NCBI RefSeq assembly: GCF_027925445.1
Contig: NZ_AP027149.1
Location: 2,988,501 to 3,052,500 of the forward strand
Source: Methylocystis bryophila
GTDB taxonomy: Bacteria; Pseudomonadota; Alphaproteobacteria; Rhizobiales; Beijerinckiaceae
Direction: 5' to 3'
DNA length: 64,000 nt
Shown in pieces: positions 7,233-15,208 of this stretch. The position numbers and the translations under genes are program-made. Below the pieces are notes generated by a model, which was given only the letters and a program-made list of their open reading frames with translations, had not been told where the DNA came from and searched no databases. Each line of letters starts with the position of its first letter. Position 1 is the stretch's first letter.

Positions 7233-8243
7233 ATGACAGACTTCATCGAAGGTTTGCCGAAAGCCGAGTTGCACCTGCATATAGAAGGGACAATCGAGCC
7301 CGAGACCCTGTTTCGGCTGGCGGCCCGCAACGCCGTCGATTTGCGTTACGACAGCGTCGAGTCGCTGCGCGCCGCTTATGATTTCGGCAACCTCCAAGAC
7401 TTCCTTGACCTTTACTACCAAGGCATGGCGGTCTTGCAAACCGAAGAAGATTTTTATGACGTCACCTGGGCCTATCTAGAAAAAGCTCATGCGCAAAACG
7501 TGCTTCACGCCGAGATATTTTTTGATCCGCAGGGCCACACGAGCCGTGGCGTCGCCTTCGAGACCGCATTCGAAGGCGTCTGGCGCGCGCTGGAGGACGG
7601 ACGTGAGCGATTGGGCGTCAGCTCGCGGCTGATCCCCTGCTTTCTGCGCGATCGCGACGCCGACGAAGCCAAGGCCGCATTGGAGCAGGCGCTACATTAT
7701 CGCGACCGCCTCATCGCCGTAGGCCTCGACTCGGCGGAACGGGGCAACCCGCCGGTGAAGTTCAAGGAAGTCTTCGATCGCGCGCGCGACGCAGGGTTGC
7801 TGACAGTCGCCCATGCGGGCGAGGAAGGTCCCGCAGACTATGTCCGCCAGGCGTTAGACGTGCTGCGCGTCGCCCGCGTCGACCACGGCAACCATGCCGC
7901 GGACGACCCCGCTCTCATGGAGCGCCTTGCGCGAGAGCGCGTGCCGCTGACCATGTGCCCGCTCTCGAACCTGCGATTGCAGGTGGTCGCCGATCTCCGG
8001 AACCACCCTTTGCGCAGGATGCTGGACAACGGCTTGCTCGTCACGGTCAACTCGGACGACCCGGCCTATTTTGGCGGCTATATCAACGAAAATTACAGAG
8101 CCGTTCAGAAGGCGCTGGGGCTCTCGAACGATGAGCTCGCACGCATCGCGCGCAACTCCTTCCACGCGGCGTTTCTGCCAGAGGAAGAGAAACGCGCGCT
8201 CACGCGCCGCGTCGACGAACACCAAGCGCATTGGGTCGAGTAG
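7233..8243 (+). CDS. Adenine deaminase (adenosine-deaminase superfamily)
   Basis: A 336-aa zinc amidohydrolase. N-terminal LPKAELHLHIEGT supplies the metal histidines H14 and H16; VAHAGEEG and DHGNHA carry the further catalytic histidines, and NSDDPAYFGGY the terminal metal aspartate. The HLHIEGTIEPE form and the CPLSNLRLQVV block match the AAH1/adenine deaminase branch rather than classic adenosine deaminase, so the likely reaction is adenine to hypoxanthine plus ammonia. Start chosen at ATG 7233, where the family N-terminus begins; an upstream start at 7167 overlaps the divergent hpt control region. It pairs functionally with hpt. Confidence 0.85.
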   Translation: MTDFIEGLPKAELHLHIEGTIEPETLFRLAARNAVDLRYDSVESLRAAYDFGNLQDFLDLYYQGMAVLQTEEDFYDVTWAYLEKAHAQNVLHAEIFFDPQGHTSRGVAFETAFEGVWRALEDGRERLGVSSRLIPCFLRDRDADEAKAALEQALHYRDRLIAVGLDSAERGNPPVKFKEVFDRARDAGLLTVAHAGEEGPADYVRQALDVLRVARVDHGNHAADDPALMERLARERVPLTMCPLSNLRLQVVADLRNHPLRRMLDNGLLVTVNSDDPAYFGGYINENYRAVQKALGLSNDELARIARNSFHAAFLPEEEKRALTRRVDEHQAHWVE

Positions 8244-8572
8244 CGGGTTGCCTGGCTGGCGCTCTGCCCGACGCCCCGAAGCCAGAAGAGCGTCGTGTTG
8301 CGCCGACGACCGCGCCAACAGCAAATGTCATGGCAAGGCTAGCGTACGATATTGGATTTACGATTCGATGAAACTGATCCCGGTCGCAGCGAGACGCAAA
8401 GCGAGAGACGCAGCGCGAGTCAACGCAGAGCTGAGCTAAAAGCTGCGCTTGCACGCCTTATCGTCGCACGTCTCGTGCATGGCCAAGATCACGCCAAGGG
8501 CGACGCCTTAACGGTTCTCTCGAAGAAAATTCCCTAGCGGCAACGGCGATAGCGCCGCATACTCTCTCTGTC
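8244..8572. other. Intergenic stretch, 329 bp
   Basis: Between the adenine deaminase and the hybrid kinase. Open frames here are short and lack start signals. No repeat or terminator stands out; it presumably holds the kinase promoter. Confidence 0.5.
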
Positions 8573-11563
8573 ATGGAAGATGGGTCCGCTAGCATGCCGT
8601 CCTGGTTTCTCGAGTCCGGCCGCGATCCGGCAAGCGAGCTTTCTCACACCTATGATCCTTTGTTGGTTCTCGCCTCCGTCATTATCGCCTGCTTGGCGGG
8701 CTATGCCGCGCTGAGCGCCGCAGGACGCATCGCCACAACGAAAAAGAGCACAGCCAAATTCTGGTGGCTGCTGAGCGGGGCGCTCACGATGGGCGTCGGC
8801 GTTTGGACCATGCATTTCATCGGCATGCTGGCGTTCAGGCTTCCGATCCCAGTCGCCTACGACGTCCGCATCACCTTGTTGTCGACGGTTCCCGCGATCG
8901 TGGCGAGCGGCTTTATGCTTTGGCTCATCAGTCGATCTTTGATCGACACATCGAATCTGATGATTGGCGGCGCGCTGATGGGGCTCGGCATTGCCGCGAT
9001 GCATTACACGGGCATGGCGGCCATGCTGATGGACGCCAGAATGCTTTTCGATCCCTTTCTCCTCGTCCTTTCTGTCTTTGTCGCGGTGGCGCTCGCCATC
9101 GTCGCGGCCTATGCCGGCTCATTGGTTACGACCAAAAGCGGAACCGCGCTTCTCAGCTGGCATAAGTTCGGGGGCGCATTGTTCATGGGTTGCGCCGTGG
9201 CCGGCATGCACTACACCGGCATGGCCGCGGCGCATATTTTCCCTAGCGACGGCGCTCCAATCGACCTCACCGGGGGCTTGGATCCACAGTACCTCGGCGG
9301 CTGGACAGGCACGGCCTCGCTTCTCATCGCGGCGCTAACGATTTTTGTGACCTTGGTCGATAGCCGCTTGGAGGCGGCGGACCAGGCTGTTCATCTCTTG
9401 CAGGAAGTCGCCGTGTCGGCCAATCAGGCGGACACAATCGACATAGCCCTTCAATCGGCTATCGGGGAGGTCTGCGCCTTCACCGGCTGGCCTCTGGGCC
9501 ACGCCTATCTTCGGGACAGCGAGACCCCGAATGGTTTCAGGCTTACTGAAATCTGGCGCGCCAGCGATGACGAGCGCTTTATCGCATTCTCACGCGAGAC
9601 GGAGCTCTTGCGGATTTCGCCCGGCGTCGGCCTGCTGGGTCAGGTCCTCGCCACCGGCAAGCCTGTTTGGACCATGGATATCGCACAGTCGCCGAATCTC
9701 ATGCTGGCGAAACTCGCCAAAGGGCTGGGCATCAAGTCGGGATTTGCGTTTCCCGTGCTCGTCGGGAACGAGGTCGGCGCAGTGCTGGCGTTCTTTTCTC
9801 TGAGCACGAAAAAGCCCCACTTCGCTTTGCTGCAGGTGATGGCACACGTCGGCGCCCAGATTGGGCGGGTGCTAGAACGCCAGCGAGCCGCCGAAACGAT
9901 AGAAAAATACAAACGACATCTCGAGGAGCTCGTCCAGGACCGGACCCGGGAGCTGCAGCGCAATAAGTCGTTGCTCGAAGCCATCGTAAAATCCAGTCCG
10001 AACGGACTCTTGCTGGTCGACGATGAAGGCCGCATCAAGATGACCAATGCGGCGCTGGACCAGATGTTCGGATATGAAGCGTCGGAGCTTCTTGGGCATC
10101 CGCTAAACACGCTCGTCCCGGAACCTGTGCGTGAAAAGCACGCGCTTCTCCAAAAGAGCTTTTTTCGGGATCGTAGATCCCGGGCAATGGGCCAGAGCGG
10201 CAATGATTTGCTCGGTCGGCGCAAGAATGGCTCCACTTTTCCCATTGAGGTCGCGCTCGCCTCCTTTACGACCGACGAGGAGCGATTTGTGCAGGCCACC
10301 GTCGCCGACGTTACGGAACGCAAAGGAGCCGAAAGCGCGCTGCGCGATTTGAACGCCAATCTGGAACGCAAAGTCCAAGAACGGACTCTCGCTTTAGCCG
10401 CCGCCAGCGCGGCCAAGAGCGAATTCCTAGCGAATATGAGCCATGAAATTCGCACCCCAATGAACGGGATGCTCGGACTTGCGCAGCTCCTGGAGGGAGA
10501 AGCGCTTTCGCAAGAACAGCTGGCGATGGTGCGCGGGCTGCGCCAGGCCGGCCAGTCGCTGCTCCAGATCCTCAACGACATATTGGACTTTTCGAAGATC
10601 GAAGCCGGGCAGTTGCGACTCGATTCCCGGCCGTTCGAGCTTGCGCCGTTGCTGACCCAGATAGCCAATCTCCTGGGGGTGACCGCGCTCAATAAAGGGC
10701 TCGCTCTCCATATCGCAGAGCCGCCTGTCTTTGCTGGCGGTCTGATTGGAGATCCGTTGCGGTTAGAGCAGGTTCTGATGAACCTCGTCGGCAACGCCAT
10801 CAAGTTCACGGAAAACGGCAAAGTCACTTTGCGCGTCGAAGCGCGATCGATCACGTCCTCTCATGTCCGCCTTCGATTCGAGGTGCAAGACACCGGCATC
10901 GGATTGACTCCGCAACAAAAGGCAATCCTGTTCACGCCCTTCACCCAGGCTGACGGCGCCATCACGCGTCGTTTCGGCGGCACGGGCCTGGGGCTCTCGA
11001 TTTGTAAGCGGCTGGTAGAGATGATGCAGGGAGAAATCGGTCTCGACAGCGCGCCGGGCGCTGGCAGCACCTTTTGGTTCGAAGCGTTGTTTGAGCGCTC
11101 GGCCGAGACGCAGGCGACAGACTTGGCGCCCGCCGCTGCCTCGCATGGGCACGGCATGCGGCTCTCGGGATTGCGATGCCTCGTCGTCGACGACAGTCGG
11201 ATGAACCGGGAGGTCGTGGAACGCATGCTCAATCGGGAAGGCGCCCGCGCCGTACTTGCCGGAGACGGTCAACAAGCCTTGCAATATCTAAGCACGCAGA
11301 ACGAAAATTTCGACGCCGTTCTCATGGACGTGCAGATGCCGGTCATGGACGGATTAGCGGCCACGCGGACCATCCGACAGGAGCTTGGCCTCGCGCATTT
11401 GCCAATCATCGTGCTCACCGCCGGGGTTCTGGCCGAGCAGCGTCGCCAAGCGACGGAGGCGGGCGCCACCGCTTTCCTCGCCAAGCCCATCGACCTGGAC
11501 GAGCTCGTTGCCGTCCTGCTTCGTTGCGCCGCAGATCGCTCGTGCGCGCCCCATCCCGGCTAA
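8573..11563 (+). CDS. MHYT-domain hybrid sensor histidine kinase/response regulator
   Basis: Membrane-bound hybrid kinase of 996 aa. Order: seven-helix MHYT sensor (about 25-265) with three motif copies (MHFIGM at 80, MHYTGM at 143 and 212); GAF-like domain (275-440); coiled segment; PAS domain (465-585); HisKA with H-box SHEIRTPMNGM (His about 624); HATPase with NAIKFT and GGTGLGLSI (725-850); receiver domain with phospho-Asp in VLMDVQMPVMDG (about 919). MHYT domains have been proposed to bind copper and sense O2, NO or CO. No partner regulator is adjacent. The annotated ATG lacks a good ribosome site; ATG 8594 is an alternative. Confidence 0.9.
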   Translation: MEDGSASMPSWFLESGRDPASELSHTYDPLLVLASVIIACLAGYAALSAAGRIATTKKSTAKFWWLLSGALTMGVGVWTMHFIGMLAFRLPIPVAYDVRITLLSTVPAIVASGFMLWLISRSLIDTSNLMIGGALMGLGIAAMHYTGMAAMLMDARMLFDPFLLVLSVFVAVALAIVAAYAGSLVTTKSGTALLSWHKFGGALFMGCAVAGMHYTGMAAAHIFPSDGAPIDLTGGLDPQYLGGWTGTASLLIAALTIFVTLVDSRLEAADQAVHLLQEVAVSANQADTIDIALQSAIGEVCAFTGWPLGHAYLRDSETPNGFRLTEIWRASDDERFIAFSRETELLRISPGVGLLGQVLATGKPVWTMDIAQSPNLMLAKLAKGLGIKSGFAFPVLVGNEVGAVLAFFSLSTKKPHFALLQVMAHVGAQIGRVLERQRAAETIEKYKRHLEELVQDRTRELQRNKSLLEAIVKSSPNGLLLVDDEGRIKMTNAALDQMFGYEASELLGHPLNTLVPEPVREKHALLQKSFFRDRRSRAMGQSGNDLLGRRKNGSTFPIEVALASFTTDEERFVQATVADVTERKGAESALRDLNANLERKVQERTLALAAASAAKSEFLANMSHEIRTPMNGMLGLAQLLEGEALSQEQLAMVRGLRQAGQSLLQILNDILDFSKIEAGQLRLDSRPFELAPLLTQIANLLGVTALNKGLALHIAEPPVFAGGLIGDPLRLEQVLMNLVGNAIKFTENGKVTLRVEARSITSSHVRLRFEVQDTGIGLTPQQKAILFTPFTQADGAITRRFGGTGLGLSICKRLVEMMQGEIGLDSAPGAGSTFWFEALFERSAETQATDLAPAAASHGHGMRLSGLRCLVVDDSRMNREVVERMLNREGARAVLAGDGQQALQYLSTQNENFDAVLMDVQMPVMDGLAATRTIRQELGLAHLPIIVLTAGVLAEQRRQATEAGATAFLAKPIDLDELVAVLLRCAADRSCAPHPG

Positions 11564-11607
11564 ATTCGCTTGGTCTGGCGATTGTAGAGCCTGCGATTGT
11601 TGATGTT

Positions 11608-11658
11608 TAGAGCGCGATTTGTGCGAGAAACCTTTTCCATTTTTCGCATCGCGCTCTA
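11608..11658. repeat. Intergenic palindromic repeat, family A copy 1
   Basis: Ends TAGAGCGCGAT / ATCGCGCTCTA form an inverted repeat enclosing a GTGCGAGAAACC...GCA core. The same element occurs in the other orientation at 14877-14929 and, degenerate, at 39721-39772. Such mosaic repeats are common between genes in Rhizobiales. Confidence 0.85.
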
Positions 11659-11665
11659 GGCCCGC

Positions 11666-12277
11666 CTATGCCTCATGAGACCCGAGACGCGCGAAAAACT
11701 TTGGATAATTCGTGTTGGCGGCGGGGTTCAAGCCCAATTTCTCGAGCGCGGCCTCAATGCGTTCGGGCATCTCATCCTCGATGCAGAAAGTCTCCTGACT
11801 CACGCCGTCGATCAAGAGCCGAGAGAACTCCGTTCTGCACCTGCAGAAGGAAAACACGCGGCGCGCCTTCGCGATCTTGACGGTTCGGAACGCGGGATCG
11901 GCGCCGATGACGTCGGCAAGAAACGCGTCCATCGGGTAACTCTGGCGACACGGCGCGGCAGGCGCCAGATCCAGAACCGCGAAGAAGAAGTCGATCGTCG
12001 ACGCGGAGAGGGGAAAGCCCTGCTGCAGAACCACCTCCCAAAGCTCGAGGCCCGTGGCCGCGATCGCCTTGAGGCGCTTCACGTCCAGCAAGCCGTCCCG
12101 GATTTTCGCATTATGCGGCGAACGGGCGTTCGCGAGATACAACTCCTCGCTGTGCCGAGACGAAACCTGCGCCGAGGCGCCGATCTTCGCCTCGAGCTCG
12201 GCGAGGCTCGCGGCGAAGCAGCGCCACTCCCACCGGGGCGGCGGGCCCTCTCTTTGCACGTTCGCCGAATCCGTCAT
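11666..12277 (-). CDS. Conserved hypothetical protein, possibly CYTH-like
   Basis: A 203-aa soluble protein without signal peptide or membrane segment. Segments such as WEWRCF, NAKIRDGLLDVKRL and LELWEVVL alternate acidic and basic residues in the way seen in CYTH/triphosphate-tunnel proteins, but the full ExExK signature is missing, so this is only a hint. It lies 30 bp beyond the stop of the mntH gene on the same strand and may be co-transcribed with it, though no functional link is evident. Confidence 0.5.
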   Translation of the reverse strand: MTDSANVQREGPPPRWEWRCFAASLAELEAKIGASAQVSSRHSEELYLANARSPHNAKIRDGLLDVKRLKAIAATGLELWEVVLQQGFPLSASTIDFFFAVLDLAPAAPCRQSYPMDAFLADVIGADPAFRTVKIAKARRVFSFCRCRTEFSRLLIDGVSQETFCIEDEMPERIEAALEKLGLNPAANTNYPKFFARLGSHEA

Positions 12278-12307
12278 TGGTTCACCCGTGCACGCACGGG
12301 GCCGGTC

Positions 12308-13621
12308 TCACGATCCCGCGCCCAGCATGGGCGCGCCGAGCGTTTGCGCAATCAGGAAAAAATTGAGCGACAGCACCACACAGGCGGCCGCCGCCGCCAG
12401 GAGCTGGGTCAGACGGCTGTTCGCGAAAACTCCCATGATGTCGGCGCGCCCGGTGAAGAGGATCAACGCGATCATCGGCGCCGGCAAAGCGATGCTCAGC
12501 ACCACCTGGCTCAGCACCAGCGCCTCGGTCGCGCCAGCGCCGAGCGCGACGACGACAAAGGCCGGCGCCATGGTGACGAGCCGACGCAACCAGAGGGGGA
12601 TCTTGAAGCCGACGAAACCCTGCATGATCATTTGCCCCGCCATCGTTCCCACGGTGGAGCTGGAAAGACCCGAGGCGATCAGCGACAGCAGAAACACGCC
12701 GGCCGCGCCAGCGCCCAGCAGCGGCGTCAGCGTGTTATAGGCGGTCTCGATCTCGGCGACCTCGCTGTGGCCAATATGGAATGCGCCGGCCGCCATCACC
12801 ACCATCGCCACATTCACCAAGCCGGCAATAGCGAGCGCGATCACCACCTCGCGGTTCGAGAAGCGCAGAAGCCGGCGCCGTTCCTGATCGTTGCGCGCCG
12901 GCGTGCGCGCCTGCATCAGCCCCGAATGCAAATAAATGGCGTGCGGCATCACGGTCGCGCCGACGACGCCGACGGCGATGAGCAGCGCGCCCGTATCAGC
13001 GATCCGCGGCGTCACCGCATGCGACGCCGCTTGAACCCAATCGACGGGAACGGTGAAGAGCTCGACGAGGTAGCAAAGCCCGATCAGCCCGACGAAAGCG
13101 CCGATCGCCAGCTCAAGCGGGCGAAACCCCAGCTTTTCGAACATCAATATGCCGTACGAAACGCCGGCCGTCGCCGTCATGCCGACGAGCAGCGGAACAT
13201 GCAGAAACAGCGATAATCCGATCGCCCCGCCGAGCAGCTCGGCGAGATCGGTGGCCATGGCGGCGATTTCGCTGACGACCCACATCGACCAGACGACCGG
13301 AGGCGAAAACTGATCGCGGCAAACCTCCGCCAGGTTTTTCCCGGTCGCAATGCCCAGCTTGGCGGAGAGCGCCTGAAAGAGCATGGCGATGAGATTGGCG
13401 AGCAGCACGACCCAGAGAAGCCCGTAACCATATTTCGCGCCGGCTTGGATGTTGGTCGCGAAATTACCCGGATCCATGTAGGCGACCGAAGCCATCACGG
13501 CAGGGCCGGCGAAAACGAAGGAGACGCGCAGACCGCCGCTCTTGCCAGAGAGCGCGCGCTGCGCCGCGACAACGGTTTGAGCAGTCAGCGACGGAGGTTT
13601 CAAAACGGCTTCGGCGCGCAT
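12308..13621 (-). CDS. mntH: Nramp-family divalent metal (Mn2+) transporter
   Basis: Proton-coupled Mn(II)/Fe(II) importer of the inner membrane, 437 aa with about 11 membrane helices. The helix-1 metal motif DPGN occurs in MDPGNFATNIQAG (about residue 50), and the helix-6 metal motif appears as MPHAIYLHS (about 220), so the transport site is intact. It faces away from an mntR gene, with about 215 bp between them containing three inverted repeats; one of them (13637-13652) sits 16 bp upstream of the start and would suit a manganese-dependent repressor. The pairing with mntR supports manganese as substrate. Confidence 0.92.
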   Translation of the reverse strand: MRAEAVLKPPSLTAQTVVAAQRALSGKSGGLRVSFVFAGPAVMASVAYMDPGNFATNIQAGAKYGYGLLWVVLLANLIAMLFQALSAKLGIATGKNLAEVCRDQFSPPVVWSMWVVSEIAAMATDLAELLGGAIGLSLFLHVPLLVGMTATAGVSYGILMFEKLGFRPLELAIGAFVGLIGLCYLVELFTVPVDWVQAASHAVTPRIADTGALLIAVGVVGATVMPHAIYLHSGLMQARTPARNDQERRRLLRFSNREVVIALAIAGLVNVAMVVMAAGAFHIGHSEVAEIETAYNTLTPLLGAGAAGVFLLSLIASGLSSSTVGTMAGQMIMQGFVGFKIPLWLRRLVTMAPAFVVVALGAGATEALVLSQVVLSIALPAPMIALILFTGRADIMGVFANSRLTQLLAAAAACVVLSLNFFLIAQTLGAPMLGAGS

Positions 13622-13636
13622 GGGCGGGTCAATCTC

Positions 13637-13652
13637 TGTAGCTTCGGCTACA
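13637..13652. promoter_or_regulatory. Inverted repeat at the mntH start, candidate MntR/Mur site
   Basis: TGTAGC-TTCG-GCTACA, a perfect 6-bp arm palindrome with a TTCG centre, 16 bp upstream of the mntH start. As DNA it could be a repressor site for the divergent mntR product; as RNA it would form a very stable UUCG hairpin in the mntH leader. Confidence 0.5.
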
Positions 13653-13697
13653 AAAGAAGTAGTGAGCTTGAAATTGTTGGCAAGGCGGATATTCTGC

Positions 13698-13719
13698 TTC
13701 GAGCGAATTATGGCTCGAA
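13698..13719. promoter_or_regulatory. Second inverted repeat between mntH and mntR
   Basis: TTCGAGC / GCTCGAA around an 8-nt centre. It is the middle of three inverted repeats between the two divergent genes and may be an operator or a leader hairpin. Confidence 0.4.
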
Positions 13720-13722
13720 GGT

Positions 13723-13738
13723 TTCCGCTTGAGCGGAA
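13723..13738. promoter_or_regulatory. Third inverted repeat between mntH and mntR
   Basis: TTCCGC-TTGA-GCGGAA, a perfect palindrome with a 4-nt centre, directly next to the second repeat. Same possible roles. Confidence 0.4.
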
Positions 13739-13836
13739 GGCGCGCTGGGCGTCGGCGCGCTAAATATGGGTTTGAGCGCGTGAGCCCGGCCGCGACAAAC
13801 GCGCGGCGTGGGGACGCCGGGGTTCGTCGGATTAAG

Positions 13837-14355
13837 ATGGCGAAGCAAGTCAAGAAGCATCGGGACCCAGCAGGCGGCGCCGCGCTTGCGCTTCCCGCCG
13901 AGCAGGTCCATGCGCGCCGCTTCACCAAGACGAGGGCGGCGCAGTCGGGCGCGCTGCACGAGGACTATGTCGAGCTTATCGCCGACTTGCTGGCGACGGC
14001 GGGCGAAGCCCGCCCCACCGACATTTCCCGTCGGCTAGGCGTCTCGCACGCGACCGCCATCAAAACCATCGCTCGATTGAAGCGCGAAGGACTCGCGACT
14101 GGCCTGCCCTATCGCGGGATCTTTCTGACCAAGGAAGGCCGTGAGCTGGCCGAACGCATCAAGGCGCGCCACAGGCTCGTCGTCGACATCCTCCTTGCGC
14201 TGGGCGTCCCGCGGGAGGCCGCCGAAGCCGACGCCGAAGGCATGGAGCATTTCGTCTCCGAGCCGACTCGAATGGCTTTTCTCGAATTTCTGAAATCGCA
14301 GCGCTCTCGTCCAGGCGCTGGCTCTGGAGAGGATCGTAGCGGCGACGTCGCGTGA
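13837..14355 (+). CDS. mntR: Manganese-dependent transcriptional regulator MntR (DtxR family)
   Basis: A 172-aa DtxR/MntR-type repressor that would shut down manganese import when Mn(II) is plentiful. The N-terminal winged helix is visible (EDYVELIADLLAT, GEARPTDISRRLGVSHATAIKTIARL, then YRGIFLTKEG); the following helices carry the metal and dimer region (RHRLVVDILLALGV, DAEGMEHFVSEPT), with H and E residues in the expected places. Start at ATG 13837, which gives a normal family length; in-frame codons upstream reach 13729. Divergent from mntH, its likely main target. Confidence 0.88.
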   Translation: MAKQVKKHRDPAGGAALALPAEQVHARRFTKTRAAQSGALHEDYVELIADLLATAGEARPTDISRRLGVSHATAIKTIARLKREGLATGLPYRGIFLTKEGRELAERIKARHRLVVDILLALGVPREAAEADAEGMEHFVSEPTRMAFLEFLKSQRSRPGAGSGEDRSGDVA

Positions 14356-14395
14356 CGAATAGTGCCGGCGCAGCCTTCAACCCGGTCGCGCGCCC

Positions 14396-14626
14396 TCACC
14401 GTTGCGGCGCGACTCGCTCCTGCTCTCCGCTCGACCGGTAAATCCCCTCGATCCGGATGCGCGGAGCAAGAACGCGCAGGGGATAGGCGTGAGTTCCCGC
14501 CGCCCGATAGGCTTGCCAACCAAGGCCCGCGCCGAAAGGGGTCTCCAGGTTGATCGCGACGGCCGCAGCCGGCATGGTCAGCGCCAGGACGAAGGCTATG
14601 CTGGCCGCGAAGCGGATGGAGGTCAT
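14396..14626 (-). CDS. Small secreted protein of unknown function
   Basis: A 76-aa protein starting MTSIRFAASIAF, with a clear Sec signal peptide (hydrophobic core, cleavage near AAAVA). The mature peptide of about 53 residues has no cysteines and no family I recognise. Start at 14626 with AGGAAGAG just upstream; a longer frame to 14701 would bury the signal peptide. Convergent with mntR and followed upstream by a 17-bp tandem repeat. Confidence 0.5.
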   Translation of the reverse strand: MTSIRFAASIAFVLALTMPAAAVAINLETPFGAGLGWQAYRAAGTHAYPLRVLAPRIRIEGIYRSSGEQERVAPQR

Positions 14627-14633
14627 GCTCTTC

Positions 14634-14667
14634 CTCGAAGGCCAATCTTGCTCGAAGGCCAATCTTG
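14634..14667. repeat. Tandem duplication, 17-bp unit x2
   Basis: CTCGAAGGCCAATCTTG is present twice without a gap, directly upstream of the small secreted protein gene. Confidence 0.85.
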
Positions 14668-14755
14668 CAGCATTAACTGGCGCGCGCGCCGGGGAGATCA
14701 AGTTTAAGTGGAATTATACAACTCATTGTCGAGACTATGCTGTTATCAGCACAAT

Positions 14756-14803
14756 TAATACATAAGGGCTCACCCTAAGTAATACATAAGGGCTCACCCT
14801 AAG
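14756..14803. repeat. Tandem duplication, 24-bp unit x2
   Basis: A 24-bp unit beginning TAATACATAAGGG and ending CACCCTAAG is repeated exactly once in tandem (14756-14779, 14780-14803). Each unit contains a small inverted repeat AGGG..CCCT. Confidence 0.85.
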
Positions 14804-14876
14804 GCCCGGCCTGGCTTGAAAGGCTCGACGTGCTGACTTAATTGCCCGTGACACCGACGATGGCTTCGGCTGTCGC

Positions 14877-14929
14877 TAGAGCGCGATGCGAAAAAGTGGA
14901 AACCGGTTTTTCGCACAAATCGCGCTCTA
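14877..14929. repeat. Intergenic palindromic repeat, family A copy 2
   Basis: TAGAGCGCGATGCGAAAAA ... TTTTTCGCACAAATCGCGCTCTA. It is the reverse-oriented counterpart of 11608-11658 with a few changes. It is joined to a second palindromic module (14930-14995) with GATCACG / CGTGATC ends, as often seen in alphaproteobacterial mosaic repeats. Confidence 0.85.
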
Positions 14930-15208
14930 AGCTTTTAGAATCGATCACGTTTTCTGCTTTCAGGCGATTCCGCCTGGAAGCCGCGTGATCCAGGAGCGCC
15001 CCGACCGCGGATGGACCGGCGGGGCGTTCTTCCTTGCGCGGCGAGGCCGCCAATGTGACTTTGGCGAGCTTGAAGTTCGCTCTAGGTCAATAAATGGCGG
15101 AAGGGGCGTCGCATTTGCTCGCTCTTCAAGCGGCTCCTCCCGCTTCAAGGGGCCCCTCCCGCGGCTTGACTCCTATCGTTTCGCGCGTTCGTCCTGATCG
15201 GAGGCTGC

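Larger units (their letters stand above)
14627..15208. other. Repeat-rich intergenic region, about 580 bp
   Basis: No convincing gene. It holds two tandem duplications (14634-14667, 14756-14803), an AT-rich patch around 14700-14760 that could contain promoters, a family-A palindromic repeat (14877-14929) and an adjoining GATCACG/CGTGATC palindromic module (14930-14995). Confidence 0.7.

Noticed and set aside
8352..8537. 61-codon rightward frame before the hybrid kinase
   Set aside because: Starts at TTG without a ribosome site and shows no conserved feature.
9640..10854. 404-codon leftward open frame inside the hybrid kinase
   Set aside because: Shadow of the conserved PAS/HisKA region; Ser/Arg-rich with no domain.
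11675..13216. 513-codon rightward open frame
   Set aside because: It lies antisense to the CYTH-like gene and mntH, both with better motifs; its translation is Arg/His-rich without domains, as expected of a shadow frame in GC-rich DNA.
14756..14803. Possible CRISPR or larger repeat array
   Set aside because: Only two adjacent copies with no spacers; no cas genes in the window.
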